The notes beneath the pieces were generated by a model. The model did no database searches, was not told where the DNA came from, and worked only from the letters and a program-made list of their open reading frames with translations. 64,000 nucleotides of DNA from Hetaerina americana (Eukaryota > Arthropoda > Insecta > Odonata > Calopterygidae), in assembly GCA_022747635.1 (NCBI GenBank), contig JAKTNV010000023.1, positions 676,501-740,500 of the forward strand, in the 5' to 3' direction. Shown here piece by piece: positions 1 to 11,576 of the stretch. The position numbers and the translations under genes are program-made. The stretch's first letter is position 1; each line of letters opens with the position of its first letter.

Positions 1-2191
1 CGAAGAGACTGTAAAAGGCAGGGAATGCGACCCAACGGTATCCCCCCGCGGTAATTTCCCCCCGCGGAGAGGGACGAGGGATTGAAAGGGAGACTTAAAA
101 ACAGTTGAACAGAACACGAATGAGGTCATTCGGAAAGAATGGGTTATTATAACAAAACACATAAGGTTAGTGGAAGATATCACCGTAATATAAACCACGG
201 CGGCGCCTTGCGCGCTTTGAACTTGAACCACACACGAAAACTGCCCGACTGGTCTCCCTCCCGGCCGACGGATGCGTGGAAGGATAGAGACAACCTCAGA
301 TGACACGGAAACCATACTAATCTCTTTAAAGCTCAGCGTTCTCCGAAATTGGTGATTGAGCAAGAGTGGGTGGGAGTAAATAATTCAAACCGATGAAAAG
401 TCATCCGGAACCGCGGGCGGGACACTTCCGAGGTACATGTAGCCGGCCCTACAGTTTCGTTCCTGAGGGAGGGAAGAGATTTCTCCTAGACCCTTTTCAA
501 TCTGGGCAATGGACGCAATACAAGACAGATACACCAGTGAGCCGGGTCACTTCCATTGGCGATGCGCCCCTGACATCCACAGGATCACAGCCTCGTGGAA
601 TAACTATACTTCATAGCGTAATTTCACTTTTTCCTCAGTTTCAATGCACACACACGACGCTATGTATGAAAGATCATCGAAATAAGTTCTTCTTCAAGAG
701 AACAAAGTGTCATTGATTTTACGAAAGAGTTGACTGACTCTATATGGAGCTTACAACCAAATATATGAACGATATTATTATACGGCCCCTTGTGCCTGCT
801 TGAAAAACCACAGAAGCCTCCGCCGGTAGCACGTGACTGCGGCCACATGCGACCCGATGGAGCCTGCGATCTCCAGCCTGGGGAATTTATTCAAATTTTC
901 TTCTTGTCTATGGAATAAATCAGCCGATGCTGATTTTTTGCGAGAAAATTTACTGTATTGGAAAATGTCTGATATTCCTGACAGGCTACCGACTTTTTTC
1001 CTACTGACAATAGTTCTACAAGACTGATATTATCCATCTCCAGCGAAATGGAAAACGAACTTCGCTAAACTTAAGCAATCTCTAAATGAAGAATCAAAAC
1101 CCAACTTTATTTTCATTCACAGTCCACATTTATTTTCCATCACCCATTTTGTGTAGTCATTCATGATAAAATCGTGTAAAGGAAACTAAACAACCTCATG
1201 CTAGCACTCGCGAAAATTTAGGATGAAAGACATTCATATAACTCTCCTAATCTCTTGAGCCTCTCAGCTGGATAGGATTAATTACCGCTTAATGATCAAG
1301 CGAAAATAAAGGCATCAGGCTCTGGCGTCATTTCGCCTCCATAGTATTCCACCGCTTTGATCGGCATTCCCGCATGTTAAACTACCGAAGCGGTGGGCAA
1401 ATTAAAGGTGGGGCACAAATTTGGCAGTTATTGTTTTCCACCAAGGTAACGCACCTTTGCAATTTCCCGTAGGTACACTTCCGTCGAAAAAAATTCCCCC
1501 ATATACCGAGATGCGTAGATCAGCCATTCAAAAGTGCTCGGACCCCAAATATCAGGTGGGTGTGTGCGTGCGTATTTGCGTGCCTGTTGGTGCGTGACTG
1601 CACTGAGCGTTACAATTCCAAAATGTAATGCAGTTTCCTTAGAAATCTCAGACCGATGTTATTTTCTACTTGAGGCCAACAAATTTAATTTAAGATGGGC
1701 GCATGCTCTGCGGGTCCCAAAGATTCAGAACTTAAAAAGAGTGTCGCGCGGGCACGATGGATTTCTTTTAACTTCTTCCTGTTCAAAAATGTAAAAGAGG
1801 ACATAAGATACAATTAGATGGGGTTCCTCTCACAGTTAAAGGGCGTCGCACTTCAAGAGGCGTGTGCGTTATGGGATACCACCCTCCTCGCACAACGCAC
1901 CTCCGCACCCGGCAGTCGCCTCCCTCCACTAAAGGGATTCGCTTTCGAGGAGTCATTCCTATAGAAAAAACCACAAAGGCGACCAAATGAAAATACCCTC
2001 TGTACCAAAGGAGAGAAAAGTTTATAAAAGACACACTGTCGGGTTATGAGGAGAGTTAAACATCCTCACTCGATTGTATGCGATAACTGGATGAACGCTA
2101 TTACGTGGGAGATACAAACAGGGAAATGCGTGAGAAATCCCTCGTTCCACGAACGATCTATAGACGAAAGGTAGATAAAGGTAGGTGATAC
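1..2191. other. Unassigned intergenic or intronic DNA
   Basis: No supported gene or repeat was recognised here. Short open frames have no recognisable domains and no consistent splice context. Near the start the string CCCCCCGCGG occurs twice about 20 bp apart. The right edge (2162-2204) carries a 13-bp direct repeat at the junction with the RTE copy. Confidence 0.5.
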
Positions 2192-4326
2192 AGACGAAAG
2201 GTAGTCCACGCCGCGCCTGTTCCTCAGTGAAGCGGCTGCAATGGCGTCTGACCCCAAAGGGGCGGCCAATAAGTGATGGTGTCACGTTAAAAACACTATT
2301 GAGGAAGGCAACGGGAAGCCACCTCAATTATCATTCCCAAGCTAAATATAATGGACAATAAAGAGATTTGGAGTCCTGGCAACTACGGGGCTCGGCCCAA
2401 TTGGGTGTATGTCGTGCCCGGCAGCGAGGGGGGCAAGGCTTCCGCGGTCGTCATCCCACGAAACCCTTGGAAGGGAAAACCAGCAGCAGCAGGACAGAAG
2501 AGGCATGAGAAGGAGGCCACAGTAGAGAGAATAGGAACGTGGAATGTTAGGACAATGGTGAGGACAGGGAAATTGGAGAATGTTAAGCGAGAGATGGAAA
2601 GGGGAAATATGGATATTTTAGATCTATGCGAGGAGAGATGGAAGGATAGCGGGGATTACTGGACTGATAATTATAGAATAATATACAGCGGCGGGGACGA
2701 GAACCAACAGGGGGTTGCCATTGTATTAAATAAAGAGGTAGGAAGAAGCGTAGTCAACATAAAACAGGTAACGTATAGAATATCACTATTAGAGATAAAG
2801 GCAGAACCGACGAACTTGGTTATTATTCAGGTATACATGCCACCGAGCGACCATAAGAAAGAAGAAGTCCATAGGATGTACGATCAGTTAGAGGACATAA
2901 TAGAGTGTGTTGCTACAGGATAATATTTGTCAGTGATGGGGGATTGCAATGCAACGGTAGGCGGAGGAAGGGATTGTGATGAGGTCGGGGACCAAGGTTT
3001 AGGCACGAGGAATGACCGCGGGGAGAAAGCAGGTGAATTCTGCAGGAGACAGGGGTTAGTCATCACAAACACTTGGTTTACACACCACAAAAGACGCAGA
3101 TATACACGGAAAATGACAGGTGACTCAGAAAAGTATCAGCTAGATTATATTCTGGTTAGACACAGTTTAGGAACAGTGTGATAAATTCGCACAGCTTCCC
3201 GGGAGCGGATGCGGGCTCTAACCGCAATTTAGTTGTTATGAAATGTAGCGTCCGTTTCAAAGATATAAGGCAGGGGCGGCGATTTAGAAAATGGAATGTA
3301 GAAGCATTAAATGGTTTGAAAAGGAAGGAATACAAACAGGCGGTAGAGGAAATCATGGAGGATGGTAAAGAGCTAAGTACTATCGAAGAAAAATGGGAAA
3401 GTTTCAAGAAAGGGTTCTCTAAAGCCGCAAAAGACACTATTGGAACCGTTAACGCTAAAAGGACTAGGAAACCATGGATCACGGATGAGATGATTACAAA
3501 GATGGATGAGCGGCGAAAATGGAAGAATGTAAATACAAAATTAGGCAAAATGAAGTACAAACAATTGAACAATAAATTGAGGCGGGCAACAAATAAAGCA
3601 AAAGAAGCATGGTGGAAGACGCAGTGCGAGAATATGGAAAGTCTGCAGAGGAAGGGTGAAATCGGTGCGCTGTACAGCAAAGTTAAATCGTTATCGGGAA
3701 GTAAGAAAGGAAGATCTATGCTAACAGTTAGAGATACGGGGGGTAAGAAAATAGCTGACACAGGAAAGATCCAAGAGAGATGGAAGGAATACATAGAAGA
3801 ACTGTATAGTAAGGTACTTAGACCAACAAAGTTAGACATAGAAAAGGAACATGACGTAGAGAAAGATAGCTTAGGTCCAGGCATACTAGACGATTAGATA
3901 GAAAGGGCATTAAGGAAGATGAAGCTAACTAAGGCCGTGGGGGTGGATAGCATTCCTGCGGAACTACTGAAATGTTTAGGAAAATGTGGGAGGAAGAGGC
4001 TATATGGGCTGATTCTTAGTATATATGAGGAAGGAATCTTGCCGGAAGGCTTTGTGAGATCAGTTTTAGTTCCTATTCCGAAAAAGGTAAAGGCTACATA
4101 TGTGAAGACTACAGGACAATAAGTTTGATATCCCACGCAGCTAAAGTTGTTCTCAGGATCATAAACAAAAGGATAGAGTAGGGCAAATGATTACTTAGGG
4201 GATGATCAATTTGGGTTTAGGAAGGGGAGAGGGACGCGTGATGCCATTGCATTAATGAGATTATTAATCGAGAGGAATATAGAATACAACCAGGAGGTAT
4301 TTGCCTTTTTCCAAGATTTTGAAAAA
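2192..4326 (+). mobile_element. RTE-clade non-LTR retrotransposon, copy 1, dead, lacking its 3' end
   Basis: The copy begins inside the family 5' UTR, compared with the copies at 11577 and 47606. It runs through an AP-type endonuclease and the first part of a reverse transcriptase, then stops matching the family near 4326, just after the residues corresponding to the RT A motif (QDFEKS in place of VDFEKAFD). The last 500 or so residues of coding sequence and the 3' UTR are missing. Family assignment rests on the endonuclease, which is of the type found in bucentaur/CFDP2-like proteins that descend from RTE elements, and on RT blocks such as RGVRQGCPLSP in sister copies. DNA identity to the minus-strand copy at 44963-47606 is visibly very high. 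Confidence 0.9.
2351..4326 (+). pseudogene. RTE endonuclease-reverse transcriptase ORF, broken
   Basis: Intact elements of this clade encode one polyprotein that nicks target DNA and reverse-transcribes the element RNA. Here the frame opens at ATG 2351 (MDNKEIWSPGNYG) with the endonuclease start near IGTWNVRTM. An in-frame TAA lies at 2921-2923, right before the GDCNATVG endonuclease motif (GDWNATVG in the sister copies). A one-base deletion near 3170 ends the next segment at 3181. The linker segment, rich in Lys and Glu, runs 3178-3897 and ends at an in-frame TAG (3895-3897). The RT entry (KAVGVDSIPAELLK) is at 3919-4122 and is interrupted by another single-base loss near 4100. A two-base loss near 4178 creates a further stop. 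Both the TAA and the TAG are shared with the 44963-47606 copy; the frameshifts are private. No functional product is expected. Confidence 0.9.
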
Positions 4327-5032
4327 TCCCCCACTTCCGCCGAGTGCATCTTGAGAGCATATTCACGGAGGGTCTGGAGAACTCTGGGGATGCCTTACTC
4401 GAACATTTCCTTACGTGAAGCGTCTTCGTGCCGCACTTGTGGAATATCGACTCGTGGCACCATACTTGTGGAGTTACTCCATCGCAGCCACATTCAAACC
4501 GTAGAAACTGTGAACGGCATCGGCGTTTGGATTCGTTGGCTACGGAATTCGTATCCATTTCACTACGAGCTTCATAATTGATACCTTGTATTAGCTTTGG
4601 GTCCGTAAGTTCGGATCTGTCTTGATCACTAGCATTTCATGTTACCCAACATTGGATGCTCTAGGTACACTCTACTTCTGACATGAAAACATAAATATTT
4701 TTTTCGTGCAACAATCATCCAAATTTGCTTGAGTCGATCGGATAGGATACCGAAATGCTTCGACGGTCCGAAAGTAAAACACTAAACATAAAATCCTTCC
4801 AACTCACTCATTAAATTCACAAAAGAGTCGTCGGTCGAATGTATTCAATGGCATTATTAGTTCGAATACGTGCAACGGTTCAAAATTTGAAAATATCAAT
4901 GACTGAATTGGACTAAATATTACATAAACATCCTTTATGTTCCAAAAGCTCCCGGGAGGGTTTACAGTGAATTGAAATAATGAGTTTTGCTGAAAGCACC
5001 GCATGGTATTAATAATTAATCTATTAGAGGAT
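4327..5032. other. Unassigned DNA between RTE copy 1 and SINE
   Basis: No gene, RNA or known repeat could be supported. The sequence downstream of 4326 does not match the missing 3' part of the RTE element, so it is flanking DNA or another unknown repeat. Confidence 0.4.
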
Positions 5033-5331
5033 GGGGGATCGGGTTGGTGCTCTGGCTAACGTACAGGTTCCCCACCGCGAGGGCCCGGGTTCAAAATCTG
5101 GACACAAGAAATAATTTTCAGTGGTCTCCCGATCCCTCCTTGAGGTACTTTGTGGAGATAGAGTACGCCTTCCGTCGGATGGGACGTTGAACTGCGGACC
5201 CCAAAGCGCCTTTCGACAGGAGTAGGCTAATGCCGACGCCGGGTTTCTCTCCACCCTTCAATCCTTTCCCTTCCCTCCCTAATGGCGCAAATGACCTCAG
5301 CTGTCAGTCGCCTCTCACTACTACTACCACT
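5033..5331 (+). repeat. SINE family A, copy 1 (tRNA-headed, CTA tail)
   Basis: The copy starts at GGGGGATCGGG and carries a degenerate tRNA-like head (GGTTCAAAATCTGG in place of the B box GGTTCAAATCC). A body conserved in all four copies follows, including GTCGGATGGGACGTT and GTAGGCTAATGCCGACGCC, and it ends in a short CTA-rich tail. It is visibly more diverged than the copies at 32046 and 56263, which suggests greater age. Target duplications are not clear. An ORF over the antisense strand is only the SINE body being read through. Confidence 0.9.
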
Positions 5332-8300
5332 AGAGTAATATCTATTACAAATGATTCACTTATCATACCCGTTTCCGTGGCACAGGGGTCGTCTGACACG
5401 CCGTCGTTACATAAAAAGAAACGCTGTAATACTTCTTTACTATCTACTTACTTACTAACGCTGTAATGCTTAACAAAAAAACGTGAGACTCGCGAAAACA
5501 GAGTGCAACTGAAAATTGATTAGGCACTGCATTAGATACATAAACGGCCCGGGATCAGGTTTATGTATTCAGTTTCTTTGGACGAAAGCTCCAGTGCCGT
5601 GCACAAAACAATCTCTCTTGCGAAGAGTTTGGTCTTGGTTACGGCAACACATTTCCGCCTATTAAATGCCATTACATAAATTGAACGTATCAATAACATA
5701 CCGTGAAATAACGGACTCAGGACAATATCGGATACCTCTGTGTTACTACGCATCATTACTGAGCATTCCATCCAGAAATTCATTCCACTACACCGATTGC
5801 CTGCCGCCCCACAATATTTTCCCAACTCAAAGACTTTTCCTAGGGCCCTTCAATTCTTCTCTTTCAAATGTTTTTCGTTACCGTCAAGTATTTGCCATCT
5901 TCCCAAACATATTATTCCTAGTTTCTCATGGTGTCTACTGCACATGCATTAGTTTTCCACTTTTAACTTTATGCATTATTATGAAATATTCGAAAGGGAC
6001 CACCTGTAATCGTTCTTTTCTACGGAGTTGCTCAAATTCATCACCCAAACAACACAAAATAAAAACAATTGAGCAGAGCAGGATTATTACTTCAAAAAGT
6101 TCAATTAAAATTTAATACAAATGAGTGGCCATAATTTCCGAGGTCTGACACGGGCCGCCTTCATTTACAAGCTAGACTTGAGAAATACTTTAGCTGGCCC
6201 CTTGGACAGAAATTTGCATGTTATCGATGTGTTCCAAAGGAGAAAAAAATAACGAAATCACTCCGGAAAGGGCACGTTACCGTTCATTTCGTTGTTTCTT
6301 CATTTTTGCGCAGTGAATGATGAGAGCTCAGCATAGAAGATGGAAGTGAAATTCTCAAAAATGAAAAGTCCCTTCCGCCCCTCAGGAATCCATTCCACGT
6401 AATAATATGCTCGTTCACCCACTTCCCGATACACAACGAGTCCGTGCACGATCGTGATGGTAAAAATTGTACATTTTTGCGAAAGCTTTGCTCCGGCGGC
6501 CGCCCACGTTAAGGTGAAACACAATAGGCCTCCCTTTGGGTTTATAACCCTCTTTTTCCCGCATGGTCATCTTAAGTTGTAATGAAATGTCGTATAAATT
6601 TACTGCCCGCTGCCTCCAATTCCTTGCGACATAAATAGCATGCGACATCATCTTCGCAGAGAATACTCACATGGTCCCTCATCTTCCTTCCGACAACGAA
6701 AGGTCATCTCCACCATTTTCAGAATTTTTCATCTCCAGGGGACTATATAGGCAAAAACATGCCGCATCGCTTAAAATATTCCGCCTCATCCAATTAATTA
6801 TTATACCTATGCTTCTTTTAAAATGCGTGGGATGAGTAGGCCACTCCTACGACGGCAATGACGTATTAAATTACCCGCTTGTATTACTTCGGTCCCCATG
6901 GCATGCCGAGCCCCCCGAATTCTTTTTCCTTCGCGGGAGATGCTTTACATCAACATATGCTCTCGAATCGAAACTGCTTCATGCCTGAGCCTCGTAGGAG
7001 GCATACCTTCGCCGCGGAATGAGGCATGCGAAAGACGACTTATGCTCGTCGCTCGGTAGAATTCCGGCGAAAAAGAACCGCGCAGCGGCGCCTTTGCTAA
7101 GGATTTGCACACTTATTGAACTGGTTTCGGCTCTTACGTTCAGAAAGGTAGAAAGATATTTTTGCTCACTTTAATTTCAAAAGAGCCGCTTCCTCGGGGA
7201 CAATAAGCTATGGATTTAACCAATTCAGCTAGCTCCCTGAAGCTGTAGCAATTGAGTTTCGGGCATTGCCTACAGCAGATGATTCCAAACCGTTCAAGAA
7301 GTCGGGCAAGAATTGAGGTGAGCTTCGACAAGGATAGCAACTGGATAGGATCCTGGGGGTTTTCGTCTCGGCAACGACCCAACCCACCGTCGTGGAATGG
7401 TGGCCAAGAGCGGGACGGCAAAGAGGGATCAGGAAAGAAAAATTCGGCCCAACATAATTTTATCCACGCGGGAAATTCATCATGTACGCCAAAGCCGTAC
7501 AATATCAGCGGAGACGCTTCTGAACAGATTTTTCAAGTTTCCTTTCCCCCAACAAGGACCATTAACGGGATGACCACTATCTTCCAATACTTTTCTTCCT
7601 CCCGATTATTCCTCAGTTCTTAGGAAGCATATTTGGTATTTATTATATTATTCCCCTGAACTACTCAGGCAGTATCTAGCTGGCATCAATGAAGTCAGCC
7701 CCGCTTGCCTTCAAGTTCTATTCGATCTCTAAATCGAAAGATAAAACGTTCGCACCGGGAATCCGGGCGAACCGGTAACGGAAAGAGAAATATCAGGGAA
7801 AAAATACTGCGTGGACGTTCCTCAAACGCGATGGATTTGTTCTGAACTATTAGGAATCGAATAAACGCAATAGAATTTAGCGGGACTCAGTGGATATTCT
7901 GAATATCCATAATGATGCACATAAATTTGTCGATTCCATAAGTTCAAAGTTAAAAACACGGAATTGATAACTCCATACGTAGCAAAACGCGTTGTACCGT
8001 GTTTTTGACCATAAACTAGTGTATACTACAATGTAGCATTTTAATAATGAAAGAATGGAGGGCTGCGTTAAACAATCTTTGGATTATTGAATGAATGAAT
8101 ATTAATTCTTTCACTCACTAATTGCGTCACGTTCACTCACGTGCATTCATTCAATCATTCACTAATCCGAAGATCTATGAATTTTGCATGATAAACACGA
8201 CTGAACCTTTTTGATTCGCGCATATGCCACGAACTGTTTCCAGCGGTGCTTTCGCCAATAATGATTATCATTTGGGCGACTTTATCAGGGACACCCGTCG

Positions 8301-8544
8301 AGAAGGTGCACAATCTAATGCGAAGACTGGCAGTTCCGCGGGGGAGTGTTGACATGAAAGCTCCCCTGCAGAATCAACAATGAATGCTAAAACAATTCAC
8401 CAATCCGAGGGCTGAGACGTAACCAATTTCACACATGTGGTGTATCACAGGAAACATTCTTCCGACGGAAGTGAACACTAAACAATCTTTTTCCTTTCTC
8501 AAGTTTGCTTTACCGGCAGTGTTTAGAGGAAGAGAATTATCATT
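5332..8544. other. Unassigned AT-rich DNA with a small retroelement scrap
   Basis: No gene was recognised in this stretch. Open frames up to 149 codons (5666-6115, + strand) lack domains and look fortuitous. At 8080-8160 there are TGAATGAATGAAT units facing ATTCATTCAATC units, which could pair as an imperfect hairpin. A 30-bp retroelement scrap at 8050-8092 is annotated separately. Confidence 0.4.
8050..8092 (+). mobile_element. Scrap of a non-LTR ORF C-terminus (EWRAALN motif)
   Basis: The string GAATGGAGGGCTGCGTTAAA encodes EWRAALN and is nearly the same as the reverse complement of about 11336-11366. There it ends a longer, recognisable C-terminal fragment with the typical final motif VEWRAAVNKS. 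Only about 30 bp match, so this is a small relic or a chance match to a common insect retroelement terminus. Confidence 0.4.
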
Positions 8545-9882
8545 ATAAGGTAATCTACCGGTTAAGCTAAGTTATTCGATGGACACAACTATCAAATGAA
8601 TATTTTGTGACTCTTAAAAAAATAAAATCCAGCCAGCTCCTCAACATCAGGCCCCTCTTCATCTCCGAGTACTTCCTTCCTCCCTTCATCCCATCCAACA
8701 TCCCTATCATATTCCTTCCCTTTCCTCGTTTGCCTAACATTCTACCTCTATCACAGTCTTCAACCTTCCACTTCCGATCAATACCCCCTTCATCCACTTT
8801 TCCTGCCTCCATAGGATTTCTCCCAACAAACCCCTCTCTTCGCCCACCATACACCAAGTACTTCCTCATTTGTTTTACTTTCGGTCCATTTCACCTTATC
8901 CAATCTTCTCTGCATCCACATTTCAAAAGCCTCCCATCTACGTCTATCCTCCTGCTTCAATGACTACGTTTCCGCGCCGTACAAAGCTACGCTCCATATC
9001 AAAGTTTTTCTTAATATCCTCTTACTTAACGTTCCTCTCATCAACTCCCTCCTCCTAGTAAAAGCCTCCTTGCCTAGCGCAATTCTTCTCCATTAGTCCC
9101 TACTACTTTCACCGTGTTGGTCCAAAACACCGAGATACATAAACTGTTCTACCTGCCCTAGTTTTTGCCCTCCTATCTTAATATTTAGCTTAGTCTTTTT
9201 CATTTTGGAAAATCGCATAACCCTTGTTTTATTAATATTGATTCTCATCTAATACCTGTTGCACTGAATTTCCAATTCACTCAGCAATGCTTGCAACAAC
9301 TTGGCTGACCGACAAACTAAAGCTTGGTCATTAGCAAACCTAACTGATTTTACGAATTGCCCGCCCACTTTCATTCCTACCTCTAGATCTTCCCATGCCT
9401 CTTTCATCATTTCCTCCACATACACGTTGAACACCATCGGTGATAATGGGCAACCCTGCCTTACACCTCTTCCTAACACTGCCCATCCGGACTCCCCGTT
9501 TCCCACCCGCACCTGAGCAGTCTGAGACATGTACAGGTTGCGGATTAGCCTCCTTTCCCTCCAATCTATTCCTATTTTCTGCAATATACTCATTAGTTTT
9601 TCCCAATTCACTCTATCAAACGCTTTTTCGAAATCTACGAAACAGGCAAATGCCTCCTGGTGGTATTCTATATTCCTCTCGATTAATAATCTCATTACTG
9701 CAATGGCATCACGCGTACCTCTCCCTTTCCTAAACCCAAACTGATCATCCCCTAAGTAATCATTTGCCCTACTCTGTATCCTTTTGTTTATGATCTTGAG
9801 AACAACTTCAGCTGCGTGGGATATCAAACTTATCATCCTGTAGTCCTCACATGATGTAGCCTTTACCTTTTTCGGAAGAAAG
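8545..9882 (-). mobile_element. RTE-clade retrotransposon, copy 2, 5'-truncated with 3' end
   Basis: Read on the minus strand, the copy starts at about 9882 (PKKVKATSCEDYR region of the RT) and continues through the RT, the C-terminal domain and a short 3' UTR. The 3' border near 8545 is supported by a second copy at 25296-25640 that shares the stretch with TCTACCGGTTAAG. This is the only long copy here with the expected form for target-primed insertion, meaning a 5' truncation and a retained 3' end. Confidence 0.9.
8600..9882 (-). pseudogene. RTE reverse transcriptase C-terminal half, broken, with altered active site
   Basis: The best frame covers 9249-9836 and shows RT blocks in order: ISLISHAAEVVLKIINKR, DDQFGFRKGRGTRDA, CFVDFEKAFDRVNWEKL (motif A), RGVRQGCPLSP (motif B) and SVRFANDQALVC (motif C). 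The catalytic pair is therefore FAND rather than the FADD seen in the 44963 copy, so the second-to-last Asp is replaced by Asn. A stop follows at CNRY. Downstream, fragments such as MLGKRGKGRNMIGMLDGMKGG match the usual C-terminal tail of these proteins but are in shifted frames. No functional product is expected. Confidence 0.88.
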
Positions 9883-11334
9883 AGAATGTATTATGTTAAA
9901 CTACAGGCACGCACAAAAGGAATTGTCAGAAGACGTTTACTCCCAGGAATTTCTGCTAAATGTGGATATGATTCCTCGTGAAATTGTGAAGAATGCTTGC
10001 CTCATTTCCTCATCAAACGAACCCACTTGTTCAACTGATTGATAAGACCAGGTGATCAATTCTCAAATCGAAAATGCCCGCTGAAATTTGTGTTTAAACT
10101 CTTTTTCGTGACGCCATTGCAAAGAGTTCTTCGACCGGAAGATTCACAGGAGATAGAGAGGGAGACGTCCCCCGCCTGCTCATTCCGTGCTATGGAAGAG
10201 CCATTTTATTTAACCCAAACATTTGTATGAAAAGCACCCCTGAGCTGGATAGCGCTCAGTGGGATAAGGTACCAAAAAACTTTGGCGTATAACTAAAACC
10301 AAATGGGGCTAAATTACTCTAAAAGCGCCGCATCATATTGAAAAGACCAAAAACAACCACCACTATTATTCTTCGCATTAAGAGTGGCTAGGAGCAATCC
10401 GCTGCAATAAATGGAATCCACTTTGAAAATAAGATTTCCTTGTTGTCTCACTTTCACTCTTCCCGCGACCCTTCCTCCGCTATCGCATTAATCTGCCATT
10501 TTCTATCGCTTTTCATAGATTCACGTTTCAATTCATTCACGTCACTAAAAATAAGTTTCACTCATCAGCGCTTACCGCTCTGAGCTCTTACCCCGTCGAC
10601 GCGTCGCAACTTCCCGGCTGCCTGTGAGCGAATCCCGCTAATGAAACAATTCCAAACATCGCATTGTCGTCGCACGTGGGAAATGCGATTGCTCTGTGAG
10701 GACTGGGACAGCGAATAATTTAATTTTCCTCTTTAAAGGATGGATTAACGCATACGTTTCGCTTTTTAATTAACTAATCAACTCTATGCCAATGGCCCAG
10801 TTAACGTATCAGCGTTTACTCGTGCCTTTGACGTAATTTCCAGGTTATAAAACAGTTTTCCTTTCAATTCCGTTTCCCGCTTCTTCAGATAAAAAAAGAA
10901 ACCGGCCTTGGCCTTCGTGGGCAGGAGACGGCACGATATTTAAATTTACCCCTTCGAATCATTTCTATGCAAATTTGCCCTTTCCACATATTTTATAATG
11001 CTCTAACTCTTAGAGGAGGGCATTGTGAATATTACGATCGACTCGCTGCAATCGCCATGATCATTACGACGACCTTTTTGGTGGAATACTGAAGAAATGA
11101 ATCGAAAAAAAGAATTTGCCCTGAAGTTTACAAATAAAATTATTGGAAGATGGACTCTTTTTGGGCAAACACTTCCACTTGAGTGCGAAAGTGAGCACAA
11201 ATAATAAAGATAATTGAGTCATTTCAACAATCAGATATCACTGGCCAAAACAAACACGAATTTGTGTGATCTTCCACTATATTATGCATATTTACACATA
11301 TATGTATGTATCAACAGTATCGCAATCCTAGGAT
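9883..11334. other. Unassigned DNA
   Basis: No gene or recognised repeat. The longest open frames have no domain character. Base composition is AT-rich with scattered poly-pyrimidine runs. Confidence 0.4.
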
Positions 11335-11545
11335 TTGTTTACTGCAGCCCTCCATTCTACTCTATTTAATGTCAATTCCCTCAATCCATAATACCTTCTC
11401 TGTTTTACGTCCTTCTTAATTTGTTCCATGTGCATGCATATTTCTATTTCTTCTTTGCCGTAGAGTTCCCCATATGGTCCTATTCTCTTCTACTTTGCTA
11501 AATTCTCGTACTTCCTCGTTCCTTACTCCGTATGTCCATTTAATC
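11335..11545 (-). mobile_element. C-terminal coding fragment of a different non-LTR element
   Basis: On the minus strand the fragment reads KWTYGVRNEEV, then RTIWGTLRQRRNRNMHAHG, then after a one-base frameshift at the TAA near 11416 continues as EQIKKDVKQRRYYGLREL and ends with NRVEWRAAVNKS. This order (R-NEEV, E-RT-W-T--RR, then EWRAA-N-S at the very end) is typical of the C-termini of many insect endonuclease-reverse transcriptases. It is not the tail seen in RTE copy 2 (GRMLGKRGKGR and following), so it belongs to another family. It lies back to back with the 5' end of the RTE fragment starting at about 11577, separated by an AT-rich stretch. Confidence 0.7.
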
Positions 11546-11576
11546 AAATATATATTTATATATATTTCTATACATA

